Assembly (NCBI GenBank): GCA_017414505.1
Contig: JAFQLQ010000045.1
Coordinates: 1-64,000, forward strand
Reading direction: 5' to 3'
Source: Clostridia bacterium
GTDB taxonomy: Bacteria; Bacillota; Clostridia; UMGS1840; HGM11507
Length of the DNA stretch: 64,000 nt
Part shown: piece after piece, positions 53,101-62,423 of the stretch
Layout of the letters: each line of letters begins with the position of its first letter
Position numbering within the stretch: the stretch's first letter is position 1
Notes under the pieces: model-generated
Told to the model about the DNA's origin: nothing
Seen by the model: only the letters and a program-made list of their open reading frames with translations
Databases searched by the model: none
Position numbers and translations under genes: made by a program

Positions 53101-53130
53101 GGCGCTCTCGTTGAGGGCGCTCGGTGCTTT
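53101..53130 (+). terminator. Weak terminator after kdgK
   Basis: GCGCTCT pairs with AGGGCGC through one G-U, followed by TCGGTGCTTTTTA. The overlapping direct repeat GGGCGCTC makes the fold ambiguous. Confidence 0.4.
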
Positions 53131-53193
53131 TTAAATGATATACTGCTGTTTGCAGAATTTTAGGATGTACATTTTTTTGAACATAACATTTGT

Positions 53194-53199
53194 TATAAT
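53194..53199 (+). promoter_or_regulatory. Extended -10 promoter for dgt-dnaG-rpoD
   Basis: TATAAT preceded by TGT in the TGn position lies 22 bases before dgt. The nearest TTGAAC is only 11 bp upstream, so extended -10 recognition is likely. Confidence 0.5.
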
Positions 53200-53220
53200 A
53201 CTCAGAAAAGAGGTAAATTT

Positions 53221-54207
53221 ATGAATTACAGAGAAATTCAGGAGCAAAGAGAGCTTGACACACTTTCTCCATTTGCAACTAAATCAGCTGATTCAAAGGG
53301 ACGTTTAACCAATGAGCCAAAATGTGATCAGAGAACCGACTTTCAGCGTGACAGAGACAGGGTAATTCATTCCAAAGCCTTCAGACGTTTAAGCCACAAA
53401 ACTCAGGTGTTTTTATCTCCCACAACCGACCATTTCAGAACCCGTCTTACTCACACTCTTGAGGTTTCTCAAATTGGCAGAGCTATAGCAAGAGGTCTTT
53501 TGTTAAACGAGGATTTAGAGGAGGCACTTGCACTTTCTCACGATTTAGGTCACACGCCTTTCGGACATACGGGGGAAAGGGCGCTTAACGAAATCTGCCC
53601 TCTCGGATTTACTCATTATGAGCAGAGTTTAAGAGTTGTGGATACTATTGAAAAGCTTAATCTGACATTTGAGGTGCGTGATGGAATTGTTAACCACGCA
53701 GGGAATAATCTTGCTGAAACTCCGGAGGGGATAATTCTTAAATTTGCCGACCGTATTGCCTATATTAATCATGATATTGACGATGCTATCCGTGCAGGTG
53801 TTTTTACGGAGGCGGATTTACCGCAAAGTCTTACCGATATTCTGGGAAAAAGTCACAGAATGCGTATTAACACTATGATTAAGGATATTGTTGAAAATTC
53901 AGGTGACGGATCCGAAATAAGGATGAGCGAACAGGTATATGAGGCGATGCTGGGACTGCGAAGCTTTATGTTTGATTATGTGTATACTTCTAAATTCGTA
54001 AAAAAAGAAGACGAAAAGGCGGAAAATCTTATTTTTAAATTATATGAATATTTTAGCTACAATAAGGATAAAATGCCTTTAGAATACGTTGAAATGTTAA
54101 ACGATTTTGAAACTGCAAGAGTTGTTACCGATTATATTGCCGGCATGACAGACCGTTATGCTATCAATTTATTTGAAGAATTATTTGTTCCAAAATCTTT
54201 TTCCTGA
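53221..54207 (+). CDS. dgt: Deoxyguanosinetriphosphate triphosphohydrolase-like protein
   Basis: This 328-residue HD-domain enzyme cleaves dNTPs to nucleoside and triphosphate. It carries KAFRRLSHKTQVF, the first HD-motif histidine in RLTHTLEVSQIGR, the His-Asp pair in ALSHDLGHTPFGH, and a later Asp in DRIAYINHDIDDA. The short form lacks the C-terminal extension of the Escherichia coli enzyme and matches the Firmicutes type. It leads dgt-dnaG-rpoD, a conserved order in Clostridia that ties nucleotide pool control to replication priming. Confidence 0.93.
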   Translation: MNYREIQEQRELDTLSPFATKSADSKGRLTNEPKCDQRTDFQRDRDRVIHSKAFRRLSHKTQVFLSPTTDHFRTRLTHTLEVSQIGRAIARGLLLNEDLEEALALSHDLGHTPFGHTGERALNEICPLGFTHYEQSLRVVDTIEKLNLTFEVRDGIVNHAGNNLAETPEGIILKFADRIAYINHDIDDAIRAGVFTEADLPQSLTDILGKSHRMRINTMIKDIVENSGDGSEIRMSEQVYEAMLGLRSFMFDYVYTSKFVKKEDEKAENLIFKLYEYFSYNKDKMPLEYVEMLNDFETARVVTDYIAGMTDRYAINLFEELFVPKSFS

Positions 54208-54272
54208 TTTTTTTGAAAATAAAAAGGGTTTTTAATAATAAATGTCGAAATTATAATCAGGAGTAATTAATT

Positions 54273-56027
54273 ATGTTTTTTGATGATATTTTTTTACAGG
54301 AACTGCGTGACCGTAACGACATTGTTGATGTAATTTCAATGGATGTTGATTTAAAACAGTCGGGCAACAGATTCCTGGGACTTTGCCCTTTTCATGGGGA
54401 AAAAACTCCGTCCTTTCACGTTTCAAGAGACCAGCAGTTGTATTACTGCTTTGGATGTCATCAGGGCGGAAACGTTATAAATTACATACAGAAAGCTAAA
54501 AATCTTGATTTTAAAGAAGCAGTTGTTTTTCTTGCAGAGCGTGTTAATATGCCCGTTGCCGAAGACGACGGTGTTGTTTCCAAGGAATACGAGCTTAAAA
54601 TGCGTATTTATGAAATGAACCGTGCAGCGGCAAGATTTTTCTATAACAATCTTAAAACCGAGCAGGGGAAAATTGCGGTTTCATATCTTAAAAACCGAGG
54701 TCTTTCCGAAAAAACTATCAATACCTACGGTTTAGGATACGCTCTCAACAGCTGGAATGCTCTCTATAAGCATCTTTCTTCGATGGGTTACAGCGAATAC
54801 GAAATGTTAAAAGCAGGACTTATTGTTAAAAAGGAAAAGGGTGCTTTCGATTTCTTCCGTAACCGTGTTATGTTTCCTGTTATTGATCTTAGAGGAAATG
54901 TTATCGCCTTTGGCGGACGTGTTTTCGGCGATGAAAAGCCAAAATATTTAAATACAGGTGAAACTCCTGCTTTTAAAAAGAGAATGAATCTGTTTTCATT
55001 AAACAAGGCAAAAAATACGAACAAGGATTACATTATTCTTGCCGAGGGCTATATGGATGTTATAAGTCTTTATCAGCACGGATTTACCAATGCTGTGGCA
55101 TCTTTAGGAACTGCTTTTTGCGAAGACCACGCAAAGCTTCTTAAAAAGCATACTGCCAATGTTTATATTTGCTACGATAACGACCGGGCAGGGCAGGATG
55201 CGCTTCATAAGGCGGCTAATATTCTTGTTAAGGAGGATGTATCTGTTAAGGTTTTAAAACTTACCGGCGGAAAGGATCCCGATGAGATTTTAAAACGGTT
55301 TGGTGAGGATTATTTTTCAAATATAATAAAAAATGCCAAGCCTTACACAGAATATGTTCTTGAGCAGGAGAAAAAAGATGTGGATTTAACCTCTTTTGAG
55401 GGCAAGCTTAAATATGCCAGACAAGCTGTTAAAGCACTTCTTAAGGTGTCGGATAATTTAGAACGGGCTCTTTATATAAAACAGCTTTCAAATGAGCTTG
55501 ATTTATCTGAGGATATGATTCGCTCTGAATATGAAAAACAGTATAAAAGTTCCCGTAATGCTGTTATAAAAAAGACAGAACAGAAAGAATTTTACCGCAG
55601 AAACAGTGTCACTACCGAAGACAGACTTCAGAGTAATTTAGCATCTTGCGAGGCTGAGCTTATCAGCATTATAATTAATGATATTGACAATTTAAATAAA
55701 ATAAAATCAATGATAAATGAAGAATTTTTCACGGTTGAGCTTTACCGTAAAATTTTCGGAATAATTTCGGAAATAAAGGAAGCAAACCGTGGATTTGATA
55801 CAAATCTTATTGTGGACAAGCTGAATGATGCCGAGAAAAGTGAATTTATAAAAATAATAATGTGTGATGTAAAATATGATGACTTCAGATCGGCGTTTAA
55901 CAGTCTTGTATCAAGAATAGGAATGTTGAAAAATCAATTGGGGATTAAAACTGCGGCTTCTGCCGAAGACCTTAACCGGCAGCTGAAAAATTTAAGAGCC
56001 AGAAAAGGTATTAATCCCGCTGAATAA
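54273..56027 (+). CDS. dnaG: DNA primase
   Basis: This 584-residue primase lays down RNA primers at the fork. The zinc-binding CHC2 domain has Cys38, His41, Cys59 and Cys62 (CPFH...CFGC). The catalytic TOPRIM core carries [11 protein letters not shown] near residue 257 and [10 protein letters not shown] near 307, with the conserved acids. A helicase-binding helical region fills the C-terminus (about 440-584). It starts with GGAGTAATTA before the ATG, 65 bases after dgt, and is followed 41 bases later by rpoD. Length is typical. Confidence 0.97.
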   Translation: MFFDDIFLQELRDRNDIVDVISMDVDLKQSGNRFLGLCPFHGEKTPSFHVSRDQQLYYCFGCHQGGNVINYIQKAKNLDFKEAVVFLAERVNMPVAEDDGVVSKEYELKMRIYEMNRAAARFFYNNLKTEQGKIAVSYLKNRGLSEKTINTYGLGYALNSWNALYKHLSSMGYSEYEMLKAGLIVKKEKGAFDFFRNRVMFPVIDLRGNVIAFGGRVFGDEKPKYLNTGETPAFKKRMNLFSLNKAKNTNKDYIILAEGYMDVISLYQHGFTNAVASLGTAFCEDHAKLLKKHTANVYICYDNDRAGQDALHKAANILVKEDVSVKVLKLTGGKDPDEILKRFGEDYFSNIIKNAKPYTEYVLEQEKKDVDLTSFEGKLKYARQAVKALLKVSDNLERALYIKQLSNELDLSEDMIRSEYEKQYKSSRNAVIKKTEQKEFYRRNSVTTEDRLQSNLASCEAELISIIINDIDNLNKIKSMINEEFFTVELYRKIFGIISEIKEANRGFDTNLIVDKLNDAEKSEFIKIIMCDVKYDDFRSAFNSLVSRIGMLKNQLGIKTAASAEDLNRQLKNLRARKGINPAE

Positions 56028-56068
56028 TGGGGAATGAAGCTTGCTTCATTGAAAGGAGTATTGTTTAT

Positions 56069-57145
56069 ATGTCGGAAACAATCAGCAAAAGAGCTGCCAT
56101 AAAAGGCTTGCTTGAAACTGCAAAGAAAAACGGAAAAATTACATTGGAGGAGCTTAACGACAGATTAAGCGAGGTCGATATCAGCGTTGACGATATTGAA
56201 AAAATATACGAGCGTCTGGAAAAAATGGGAATTGAAATTATCGGCAGTGATGATGATTCTTCTCATCTTGAATATCACGAAAATGAAATTGAGGAGATAA
56301 TCAGCAAGGAAGGTATAGGAATTGACGACCATGTAAGAATGTATCTTAAGGAAATTGGTAAGGTTCCGCTTCTTTCTACCGAAGATGAAATAGAATATGC
56401 AAGAAAAATGGCAGAGGGGGATGAAGAAGCTCAGAAAACCCTTGCCGAAGCCAATTTAAGACTTGTTGTTTCCATAGCAAAAAGATATGTTGGAAGAGGA
56501 ATGCTTTTCCTTGACCTTATTCAGGAGGGAAATTTAGGTCTTATCAAGGCAGTTGAAAAATTTGACTATACCAAAGGTTATAAATTTTCCACTTATGCTA
56601 CATGGTGGATTCGTCAGGCTATTACAAGAGCTATTGCTGACCAGGCAAGAACTATAAGAATTCCCGTTCATATGGTTGAAACAATCAATAAGTTACTTAG
56701 AGTTTCTCGTCAGTTACTGCAGGAAAAGGGAAGAGAACCCACTCCCGAAGAGCTTGCTAAAGAGCTTAATATGACTGTTGAAAAAGTAAGAGAAATTCAG
56801 AAAATAAGTCAGGATCCCGTATCCCTTGAAACTCCTATCGGTGAAGAGGAAGACAGTCACCTTGGTGATTTTATTCAGGATAATGATGCTCCGGCTCCTG
56901 CTGATGCCGCTGCTTATACTCTTCTTAAAGAGCAGTTCAGAGAGGTTCTTGACACTCTTACTCCAAGAGAAGCAAGAGTTCTTAAACTTCGTTTCGGTCT
57001 TGAAGACGGTCAGATGAGAACTCTTGAAGAGGTTGGCAAGGAATTTAACGTTACCAGAGAAAGAATAAGACAGATAGAGGCAAAGGCATTAAGAAAATTA
57101 AGACATCCCAGCAGAAGTAAAAAATTAAGAGATTTCCTTAATTAA
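56069..57145 (+). CDS. rpoD: RNA polymerase primary sigma factor (SigA/RpoD)
   Basis: This 358-residue sigma-70 factor directs most transcription. Region 1.1 is short. Regions 1.2-2 contain [59 protein letters not shown] (-10 recognition), region 3 [12 protein letters not shown], and region 4 [36 protein letters not shown] (-35 helix-turn-helix). The start is the ATG at 56069 with AAAGGAG upstream; an earlier in-frame ATG overlaps the dnaG stop and lacks a site. A small hairpin, AATGAAGC-TT-GCTTCATT, lies just before it. A strong terminator follows. Confidence 0.97.
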   Translation: MSETISKRAAIKGLLETAKKNGKITLEELNDRLSEVDISVDDIEKIYERLEKMGIEIIGSDDDSSHLEYHENEIEEIISKEGIGIDDHVRMYLKEIGKVPLLSTEDEIEYARKMAEGDEEAQKTLAEANLRLVVSIAKRYVGRGMLFLDLIQEGNLGLIKAVEKFDYTKGYKFSTYATWWIRQAITRAIADQARTIRIPVHMVETINKLLRVSRQLLQEKGREPTPEELAKELNMTVEKVREIQKISQDPVSLETPIGEEEDSHLGDFIQDNDAPAPADAAAYTLLKEQFREVLDTLTPREARVLKLRFGLEDGQMRTLEEVGKEFNVTRERIRQIEAKALRKLRHPSRSKKLRDFLN

Positions 57146-57152
57146 TATAAGG

Positions 57153-57183
57153 CTCAGACGGTTTTCTCCGTCTGAGTTTTTTA
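57153..57183 (+). terminator. Rho-independent terminator after rpoD
   Basis: A 9-bp stem (CTCAGACGG/CCGTCTGAG) is followed by TTTTTT. Confidence 0.88.
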
Positions 57184-57219
57184 TTAAACACGAAAAAATG
57201 AACTGTTGGTTAATTTTTA

Positions 57220-57272
57220 TTGACAAATTGATATTAATGTGATATTATAATCTTGTAACAGAATTGTTACAA
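57220..57272 (+). promoter_or_regulatory. Promoter and perfect inverted repeat before the dockerin gene
   Basis: TTGACA (57220-57225) pairs with TATTAT (57243-57248) at 17 bp, or with TATAAT (57246-57251) at 20 bp. Immediately downstream, at the expected transcription start, is a perfect inverted repeat, TTGTAACA-GAAT-TGTTACAA (57253-57272). It could be a repressor operator or a 5' mRNA hairpin. Confidence 0.6.
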
Positions 57273-57331
57273 AAGTTAATTATATATGTTTATAAAAAAA
57301 TAAAAATAAAAACAAAAAGAGGTAAGAAAAA

Positions 57332-60300
57332 ATGAAAAAAATTCTTTCCATTATGCTTACAATCGCAATGATTTTAAGTACAGTAAGTGTTGTAGCTTTT
57401 GCGGAAACAGAGGATACAGCAGCTGTGCTTCTTTCTGAGATTGAAAGCGTGTTAAGCAGTGAGGAAATCACTGTTACAGAAGATGGTTTAGTCAGTGAAA
57501 TTAACACTGATGAAACAGTCTCAATTAGCGAGACAATTACTTTAGCAGACGGTGCAGTTGTTTACGCACCTAATTTAACTGCTTCGTTCACCAGTGAAGC
57601 AGGTGCAACTGTTACTGTAAATGCTCCCAATGCATCGCTTACAGCAGGCGGAGATTTAACATTTGCAGGTACAAATGCGTTAAAATCTTTCAGTGCAAGT
57701 TATTATAACAACACCATCAACATAGGTGCTGATGCTTCTCTGGAAATTACCGGTACAGGTCGTGTTACAATTGGATGGGGAAATACCTTTAATATTACAG
57801 GTAGCATTGAAAATGCAAAAACAACAGATAAAACTACTGTAACACCTTCATTAATTGTTCCTGCCGGAGTTTCCATAACAGGCTCGGGTGCGAATGTTAA
57901 TGTAACAAACGCTTACATTGTATCCGGCAAAGATGATACAAGTAAAAACAGTGCAGCAAACGGTGTGTTTAATTTTAACTTTATAAACAGTATTTATGAT
58001 GTGGCCGGCAAATTCTGCTTGAGCGTACCCACAAGCGGCTGCAATCCTACATTTAATATGAATTTTGAAAACAGTGTTATGAATGTAAAAAGTCATGCTG
58101 TATTTGCCGCTCCTATAAGCAATGTTATTTTTGACAATTCAGATCTTAATGTAGGAAGTTCTATGCGTAATAGCGGTACAATGACAGTTAAAAATGGTTC
58201 TGCTGTGTCTGTGTCCGGTATGATTCAGGCCGGAGAAAACGGCGGCAACGATGGAACAATCATAGTTGATAATGCAACTCTTGATATAGAATGTTCTTCA
58301 GAAGGACACGCTATGGACGGGTTGGGCAACGGTAAGCTTATCGTTAAAAATGGCGGTTCGGCTGATGTTGATTACATTAAAGATTCATCAATAACAGTTG
58401 ATACTTCTGCTACACTTACATCAGAAAATGTTCTTGGCGAGTCCGAAATTTTAATTGATTTAGGAAATGTTCCGGCAGGAACAGGTAATGTTACTGCACC
58501 CAATCTGAATATCACAAATACAGACGTTATCTCAAATATGGTAAAACCTGCTGACGGAAGTTCTGATATTGTAATTAAAGATGACGGAACAATTGATTAT
58601 AAAGTTTATAATTTTGCAATAGCAGGCCAGGGCGGATTTGAAACACTTCAGCAGGCTGTTGATGCAGCAACAGGGAATGCAGTAATCAATGTTAATGTTG
58701 GTAAAATTACCGGAGATGTAACAATTGTGCAAAAAGATGGCGTTAACATTACTATCAATGGTAACGGTGCTGAATACAGAGATACAATGTATATTCACGG
58801 TCAGGCACGTTTTGATGGTGCGGAAACTCTTACAATAAGCGGAATTAACTTTAACTCTGATGTAACTCACGATTTCATCAGTTCCAACACAACAGCTTCC
58901 AAAGAACGTTATGCTCATAATGTAACAATCAAGGATTGTACATTTACTTCCGAAAACACTGAAGCTGACGTTGTTGCAACACGTTTCCGTCAGGCTTATA
59001 ACATCAAAATTGAAAATTGTACATTCACAGATCTTCATTCCGCAATGTGGGCTACCGGCGGTGACAGAATTACTGTTGATGAAATAACAACAACAGGATG
59101 TAAAAACGGTCTTTCTGTTGGTACAGCTGACAATGTTGTAGTTAAAAATTCTGTAATTAATGCAGAAAATGGCTACGGAATCCGTGCAGATGGTAGTGGT
59201 GATTACTCTCTTGTAATTGAAGATACTACAGTTGAAGCCGACTACCCTGTTATCATCCGTAAAGCAACAAACTCTGATTACAGCCTGGAGCTTAAGGGTG
59301 AAAGCACTTTTGCAGGAACAAATGATGAAGGCTACGGTGTAGTTATAACCTCCGGTGATGATGACGAAGCGTTTGTTGAACCCGAAAACGATATTCAGCT
59401 AAAGGTGGAGAATGATGTTACTGTTGGAATCTTCTCTTCTCATGAGGCGTCAGTAGACGGAGTTTATTTTAAAACAATTGCGGATGCAGTTGCAGCTGCA
59501 AGCAATGACGATGTAGTTATTGTTAAACCCGGAACATATGATAATCTTCCTGCAATTGCAAAATCCATTGTAATCACAGGTGATCCTAACTACGGTAAAG
59601 CATCCTTGTTTGCAGGTTCTTCTTCAATAGAAAAACCCGTAATTAATATTTCTGATGTTTCTGATGGCGGTGTTAAATATCAGGCTCTTGATGTTACATT
59701 TGATAATATCGTATTCAATGTAAAATCTGATGCTGTTGCAAACGCTGAATATTATAATTGTGCGTTAGGTCATCATGTTGAAGATCAGAAAACGAGAGAA
59801 AAACTAACAGTTACAAATTGTGATTTTATCAATAACAGTAACCTGGGCTTAATAGCTATTATGGCTCACATTCCGGATTATACTGTAACCGGATGTACTT
59901 TCAAAAATTTTGACATAGTTATCTATACAGCCCTTGATAAGAGTAAGCTTGGCACAGTAAATGTATCTGATAATACATTTGAAAATGTAAGAGAATTCTA
60001 CACAGGCTACTGGGGTAAAGAAAATGCAGCAGCATCTCTTGTAATTGATAACAATAAATCAACAGACGGAACATCCACAATCATTGGCGTATATGACTAT
60101 GCAAAGGAAACAATCGGTGCAGATGCTACCGCATTTGATGATGTTACAGTAACAGATAACAATGCAACTGTTATATTTACCAACTACGAAGATGGCGCTT
60201 TTGATGCAACAGTAAGCGGTAATGACAATGTGATTTATACATATAAATCAGAAGATATGCTGAGAGCACTTTCCGATAATTTACCGGAAGGCGAGGTTTA

Positions 60301-61378
60301 TGTAGGCTACGGAACAAACAACGAAGTTAAATATGTTGTTGAAGACGGTGTTATCAGCACTGTATCAGGCGTAGAGTTAATATTTGTTAAAAATACAGAT
60401 GCAGAATATGCAAACGAGCTTCCAAACACTGTATGGGATATCGTTCTAAAATCCTACGATGATGAATTCATTAACAGATTAAACTCTGCTGATTTCACTT
60501 TTGCTCTTGATTCCGATAAAGATATGAAATACGAAATCATTGCAACAAATGATGAAGTTACAATCAACAATGTTGATAATGATGCTAACCGTTATGAATT
60601 CCATTATAAAGGAAAAACAGGTACTGCAACTGATACAGCAACAAGAATCAAGCTTGGTACAGTTAAATTTACAGGTTACGGTGAGTTTACTTTCGGTGTA
60701 GAAGCTGTAGATACAAACGCTGCTCACGCTACAACTAAATTTGATAACGTTGTTGACAGTTATACAGTAGCTAATACAAAGCTTGTTATAAACACAGATA
60801 ACGATACTGATGAAGATGGTGTTATTGAATCTGAGGTTAAAGTTCCCACAAAAGCTTTAACAATCAATATTGACTTCCCGAATGCAGTTGAGAAAAACAT
60901 TGCTTCTTATCAGATGATGACTGTAACAGTTACAGGTGACGATATCGAACCCTTAACATACAACCTTGGCGAAGAAATGACAAATGACGGTAAATATGTA
61001 ATTGAAATTGAAAATAAATTAACACTTAACAATGCATATACTGTTGAAGTTTCAGGTGAAGGTTACAGAACAGCACGTTACACAGTAACAATGACAGATG
61101 CAAAAGAGCTTAACTTTTGGAACAACGTTAAGGATGTAGCAATTGAAGTAGAAGAAGGAAAATCCTCCTCCGCTAAAAACGTAACATTCCTGGCAGGCGA
61201 TATCGTAAAAGACAGCAATATCAATATTTACGATTTATCCGCAGTAGTATCCTACTTCGGAACAATAGACCTTAAAAACAACGGCGAAGCAGAAAAATAC
61301 ATCAAATACGATTTAAACCGTGACGGCAAAATTGATTCTAAAGATGTAGCTTATGTACTTGTTTCCTGGGGTAAATAA
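57332..61378 (+). CDS. Secreted beta-helix protein with C-terminal dockerin
   Basis: This 1348-residue protein has a signal peptide (1-24, ending AFA). Long beta-solenoid-like stretches follow (about 60-400 and 480-960, with turns such as VTIKDCTFTSEN and IKIENCTFTDLH) resembling right-handed parallel beta-helix polysaccharide-binding or lyase folds. A cohesin-like beta domain lies around 1020-1160, with a carboxypeptidase-regulatory-like region after it. A type I dockerin is at about 1286-1348 (INIYDLSAVVSYFG and DLNRDGKIDSKDVAYV, two calcium loops). Dockerins dock to cohesins on scaffoldins. I see no firm catalytic motif. It has its own promoter with an inverted repeat and a terminator, so it stands alone. 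Confidence 0.85.
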   Translation: MKKILSIMLTIAMILSTVSVVAFAETEDTAAVLLSEIESVLSSEEITVTEDGLVSEINTDETVSISETITLADGAVVYAPNLTASFTSEAGATVTVNAPNASLTAGGDLTFAGTNALKSFSASYYNNTINIGADASLEITGTGRVTIGWGNTFNITGSIENAKTTDKTTVTPSLIVPAGVSITGSGANVNVTNAYIVSGKDDTSKNSAANGVFNFNFINSIYDVAGKFCLSVPTSGCNPTFNMNFENSVMNVKSHAVFAAPISNVIFDNSDLNVGSSMRNSGTMTVKNGSAVSVSGMIQAGENGGNDGTIIVDNATLDIECSSEGHAMDGLGNGKLIVKNGGSADVDYIKDSSITVDTSATLTSENVLGESEILIDLGNVPAGTGNVTAPNLNITNTDVISNMVKPADGSSDIVIKDDGTIDYKVYNFAIAGQGGFETLQQAVDAATGNAVINVNVGKITGDVTIVQKDGVNITINGNGAEYRDTMYIHGQARFDGAETLTISGINFNSDVTHDFISSNTTASKERYAHNVTIKDCTFTSENTEADVVATRFRQAYNIKIENCTFTDLHSAMWATGGDRITVDEITTTGCKNGLSVGTADNVVVKNSVINAENGYGIRADGSGDYSLVIEDTTVEADYPVIIRKATNSDYSLELKGESTFAGTNDEGYGVVITSGDDDEAFVEPENDIQLKVENDVTVGIFSSHEASVDGVYFKTIADAVAAASNDDVVIVKPGTYDNLPAIAKSIVITGDPNYGKASLFAGSSSIEKPVINISDVSDGGVKYQALDVTFDNIVFNVKSDAVANAEYYNCALGHHVEDQKTREKLTVTNCDFINNSNLGLIAIMAHIPDYTVTGCTFKNFDIVIYTALDKSKLGTVNVSDNTFENVREFYTGYWGKENAAASLVIDNNKSTDGTSTIIGVYDYAKETIGADATAFDDVTVTDNNATVIFTNYEDGAFDATVSGNDNVIYTYKSEDMLRALSDNLPEGEVYVGYGTNNEVKYVVEDGVISTVSGVELIFVKNTDAEYANELPNTVWDIVLKSYDDEFINRLNSADFTFALDSDKDMKYEIIATNDEVTINNVDNDANRYEFHYKGKTGTATDTATRIKLGTVKFTGYGEFTFGVEAVDTNAAHATTKFDNVVDSYTVANTKLVINTDNDTDEDGVIESEVKVPTKALTINIDFPNAVEKNIASYQMMTVTVTGDDIEPLTYNLGEEMTNDGKYVIEIENKLTLNNAYTVEVSGEGYRTARYTVTMTDAKELNFWNNVKDVAIEVEEGKSSSAKNVTFLAGDIVKDSNINIYDLSAVVSYFGTIDLKNNGEAEKYIKYDLNRDGKIDSKDVAYVLVSWGK

Positions 61379-61383
61379 GATAA

Positions 61384-61411
61384 TAAAAACCGGCTTTCGA
61401 GCCGGTTTTTT
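61384..61411 (+). terminator. Rho-independent terminator after the dockerin gene
   Basis: A perfect 11-bp stem (AAAAACCGGCT/AGCCGGTTTTT) with a TTCG tetraloop is followed by Ts. Confidence 0.88.
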
Positions 61412-61436
61412 TAAATGCAAAATTCAAAATGCAGAG

Positions 61437-61465
61437 TGTCGAAGAATCTGATTTCGATAGGTTTT
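61437..61465. repeat. Dispersed repeat, copy 2
   Basis: The first 23 bases are identical to 388-410, followed by one changed base and GTTT. The upstream GTCATTCTGAG part of copy 1 is missing, so this copy is truncated. Confidence 0.6.
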
Positions 61466-61493
61466 TATAGCATAAAATTGGTTCACAACGCAA

Positions 61494-61551
61494 GATTTGC
61501 AATGTTTATGACAATATTTGAAAAGTAATTTGAAAATATATATGTTAAAAT
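61494..61551 (+). promoter_or_regulatory. Promoter and candidate operator of the isomerase/oxidoreductase operon (shared motif copy 2)
   Basis: 61496-61530 matches 45604-45638 before uxuA at 29 of 35 positions without gaps. A TAAAAT -10 lies at 61546-61551, 15 bases after the block. The -35 position is poor, which suits activation by a bound regulator. Confidence 0.6.
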
Positions 61552-61582
61552 TAGATTACTAAATTCGAAAGGAATGACTTTT

Positions 61583-62422
61583 ATGTTTACATATTCAGCT
61601 TTTGCCGATGAAATTGCATCGGATTTAAGTATTCAGATTACTGAACTCAAAAAACACGGAATGAATCATATTGAAGCAAGGGGAATAAACGGAAAAAACA
61701 TTTCCTCTTATACTGTTGCTGAAATAAAAGAAGTGAAAAAAATTCTTGACGACAATAATTTTAAAATATCAGCACTTGGTTCTCCCATAGGAAAAATACA
61801 GATAACAGATGACTTTGTTCCTGAGCTTGAAAAGTTCAAAAACACTCTGGAGCTTGCAAAAGCTCTTGATACCAAATACTTAAGGATGTTCAGCTTTTTT
61901 ATGGATACCTCAAAGGCTGAGGAATACAGAGATGAAGTTATGGAACGTCTTTCAAAGTATGTTGAGGAAGCAAAGGGCAGCGGAATAATGCTTCTGCACG
62001 AAAATGAGAAAGATATTTACGGAGATACTGCGGAAAGATGTCTGGATATTTTCAAAACACTTAACAGTGATATCCTTCGTGCTACTTTTGATCCGGCAAA
62101 TTTCGTTCAGTGTAAGGAGGACACCATAAAAGCTTACGGGCTTTTGAAACCGTACATTGAATATATGCATATAAAGGATGCAAAGTGGGAAAACGGAGAG
62201 GTTGTTCCTGCAGGTATGGGTGACGGCAATGTGGCTCAGATACTCTCTTTGTTAAAAGCGGATAATTTCAGCGGATTTTTATCCCTGGAGCCACATCTTG
62301 GCAATTTTGAAGGCTTTGCCGATTTAGAGGGCGGAGTTACCGTTAAAAAAGAGGCAAGCGGGCCCGATAAATTTGATATTGCATATAAAGCGCTTGATAA
62401 AATAGTGAAAGGGTTGAATTAA
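61583..62422 (+). CDS. Sugar phosphate isomerase/epimerase-family TIM-barrel protein
   Basis: This 279-residue protein has the xylose-isomerase-like barrel (YSAFADEIASDL, NHIEARGINGKN, LLHENEKDIYGDT, ATFDPANFVQ, YMHIKDAKW, SLEPHLGN), with metal ligands expected in the HENE, DPAN, HIKD and EPH strands. The reaction is not identifiable from sequence; related proteins isomerise, epimerise or dehydrate sugars. The ATG at 61583 is preferred, as AAAGGA sits nine bases ahead, while the ATG at 61574 is directly against that site. It forms a two-gene operon with an oxidoreductase, and its upstream block matches that of uxuA. Confidence 0.85.
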   Translation: MFTYSAFADEIASDLSIQITELKKHGMNHIEARGINGKNISSYTVAEIKEVKKILDDNNFKISALGSPIGKIQITDDFVPELEKFKNTLELAKALDTKYLRMFSFFMDTSKAEEYRDEVMERLSKYVEEAKGSGIMLLHENEKDIYGDTAERCLDIFKTLNSDILRATFDPANFVQCKEDTIKAYGLLKPYIEYMHIKDAKWENGEVVPAGMGDGNVAQILSLLKADNFSGFLSLEPHLGNFEGFADLEGGVTVKKEASGPDKFDIAYKALDKIVKGLN

Positions 62423-62423
62423 A

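Noticed and set aside
53101-53130. GGGCGCTC direct repeat as an attachment site
   Set aside because: No integrase, tRNA or mobile gene is near, and the element is better read as part of a weak terminator.
58532-59038. 168-codon minus-strand frame inside the dockerin gene
   Set aside because: It is antisense to a clear coding frame with a regular beta-helix pattern; its Cys/Asn/Ile-rich composition is typical of shadow frames.
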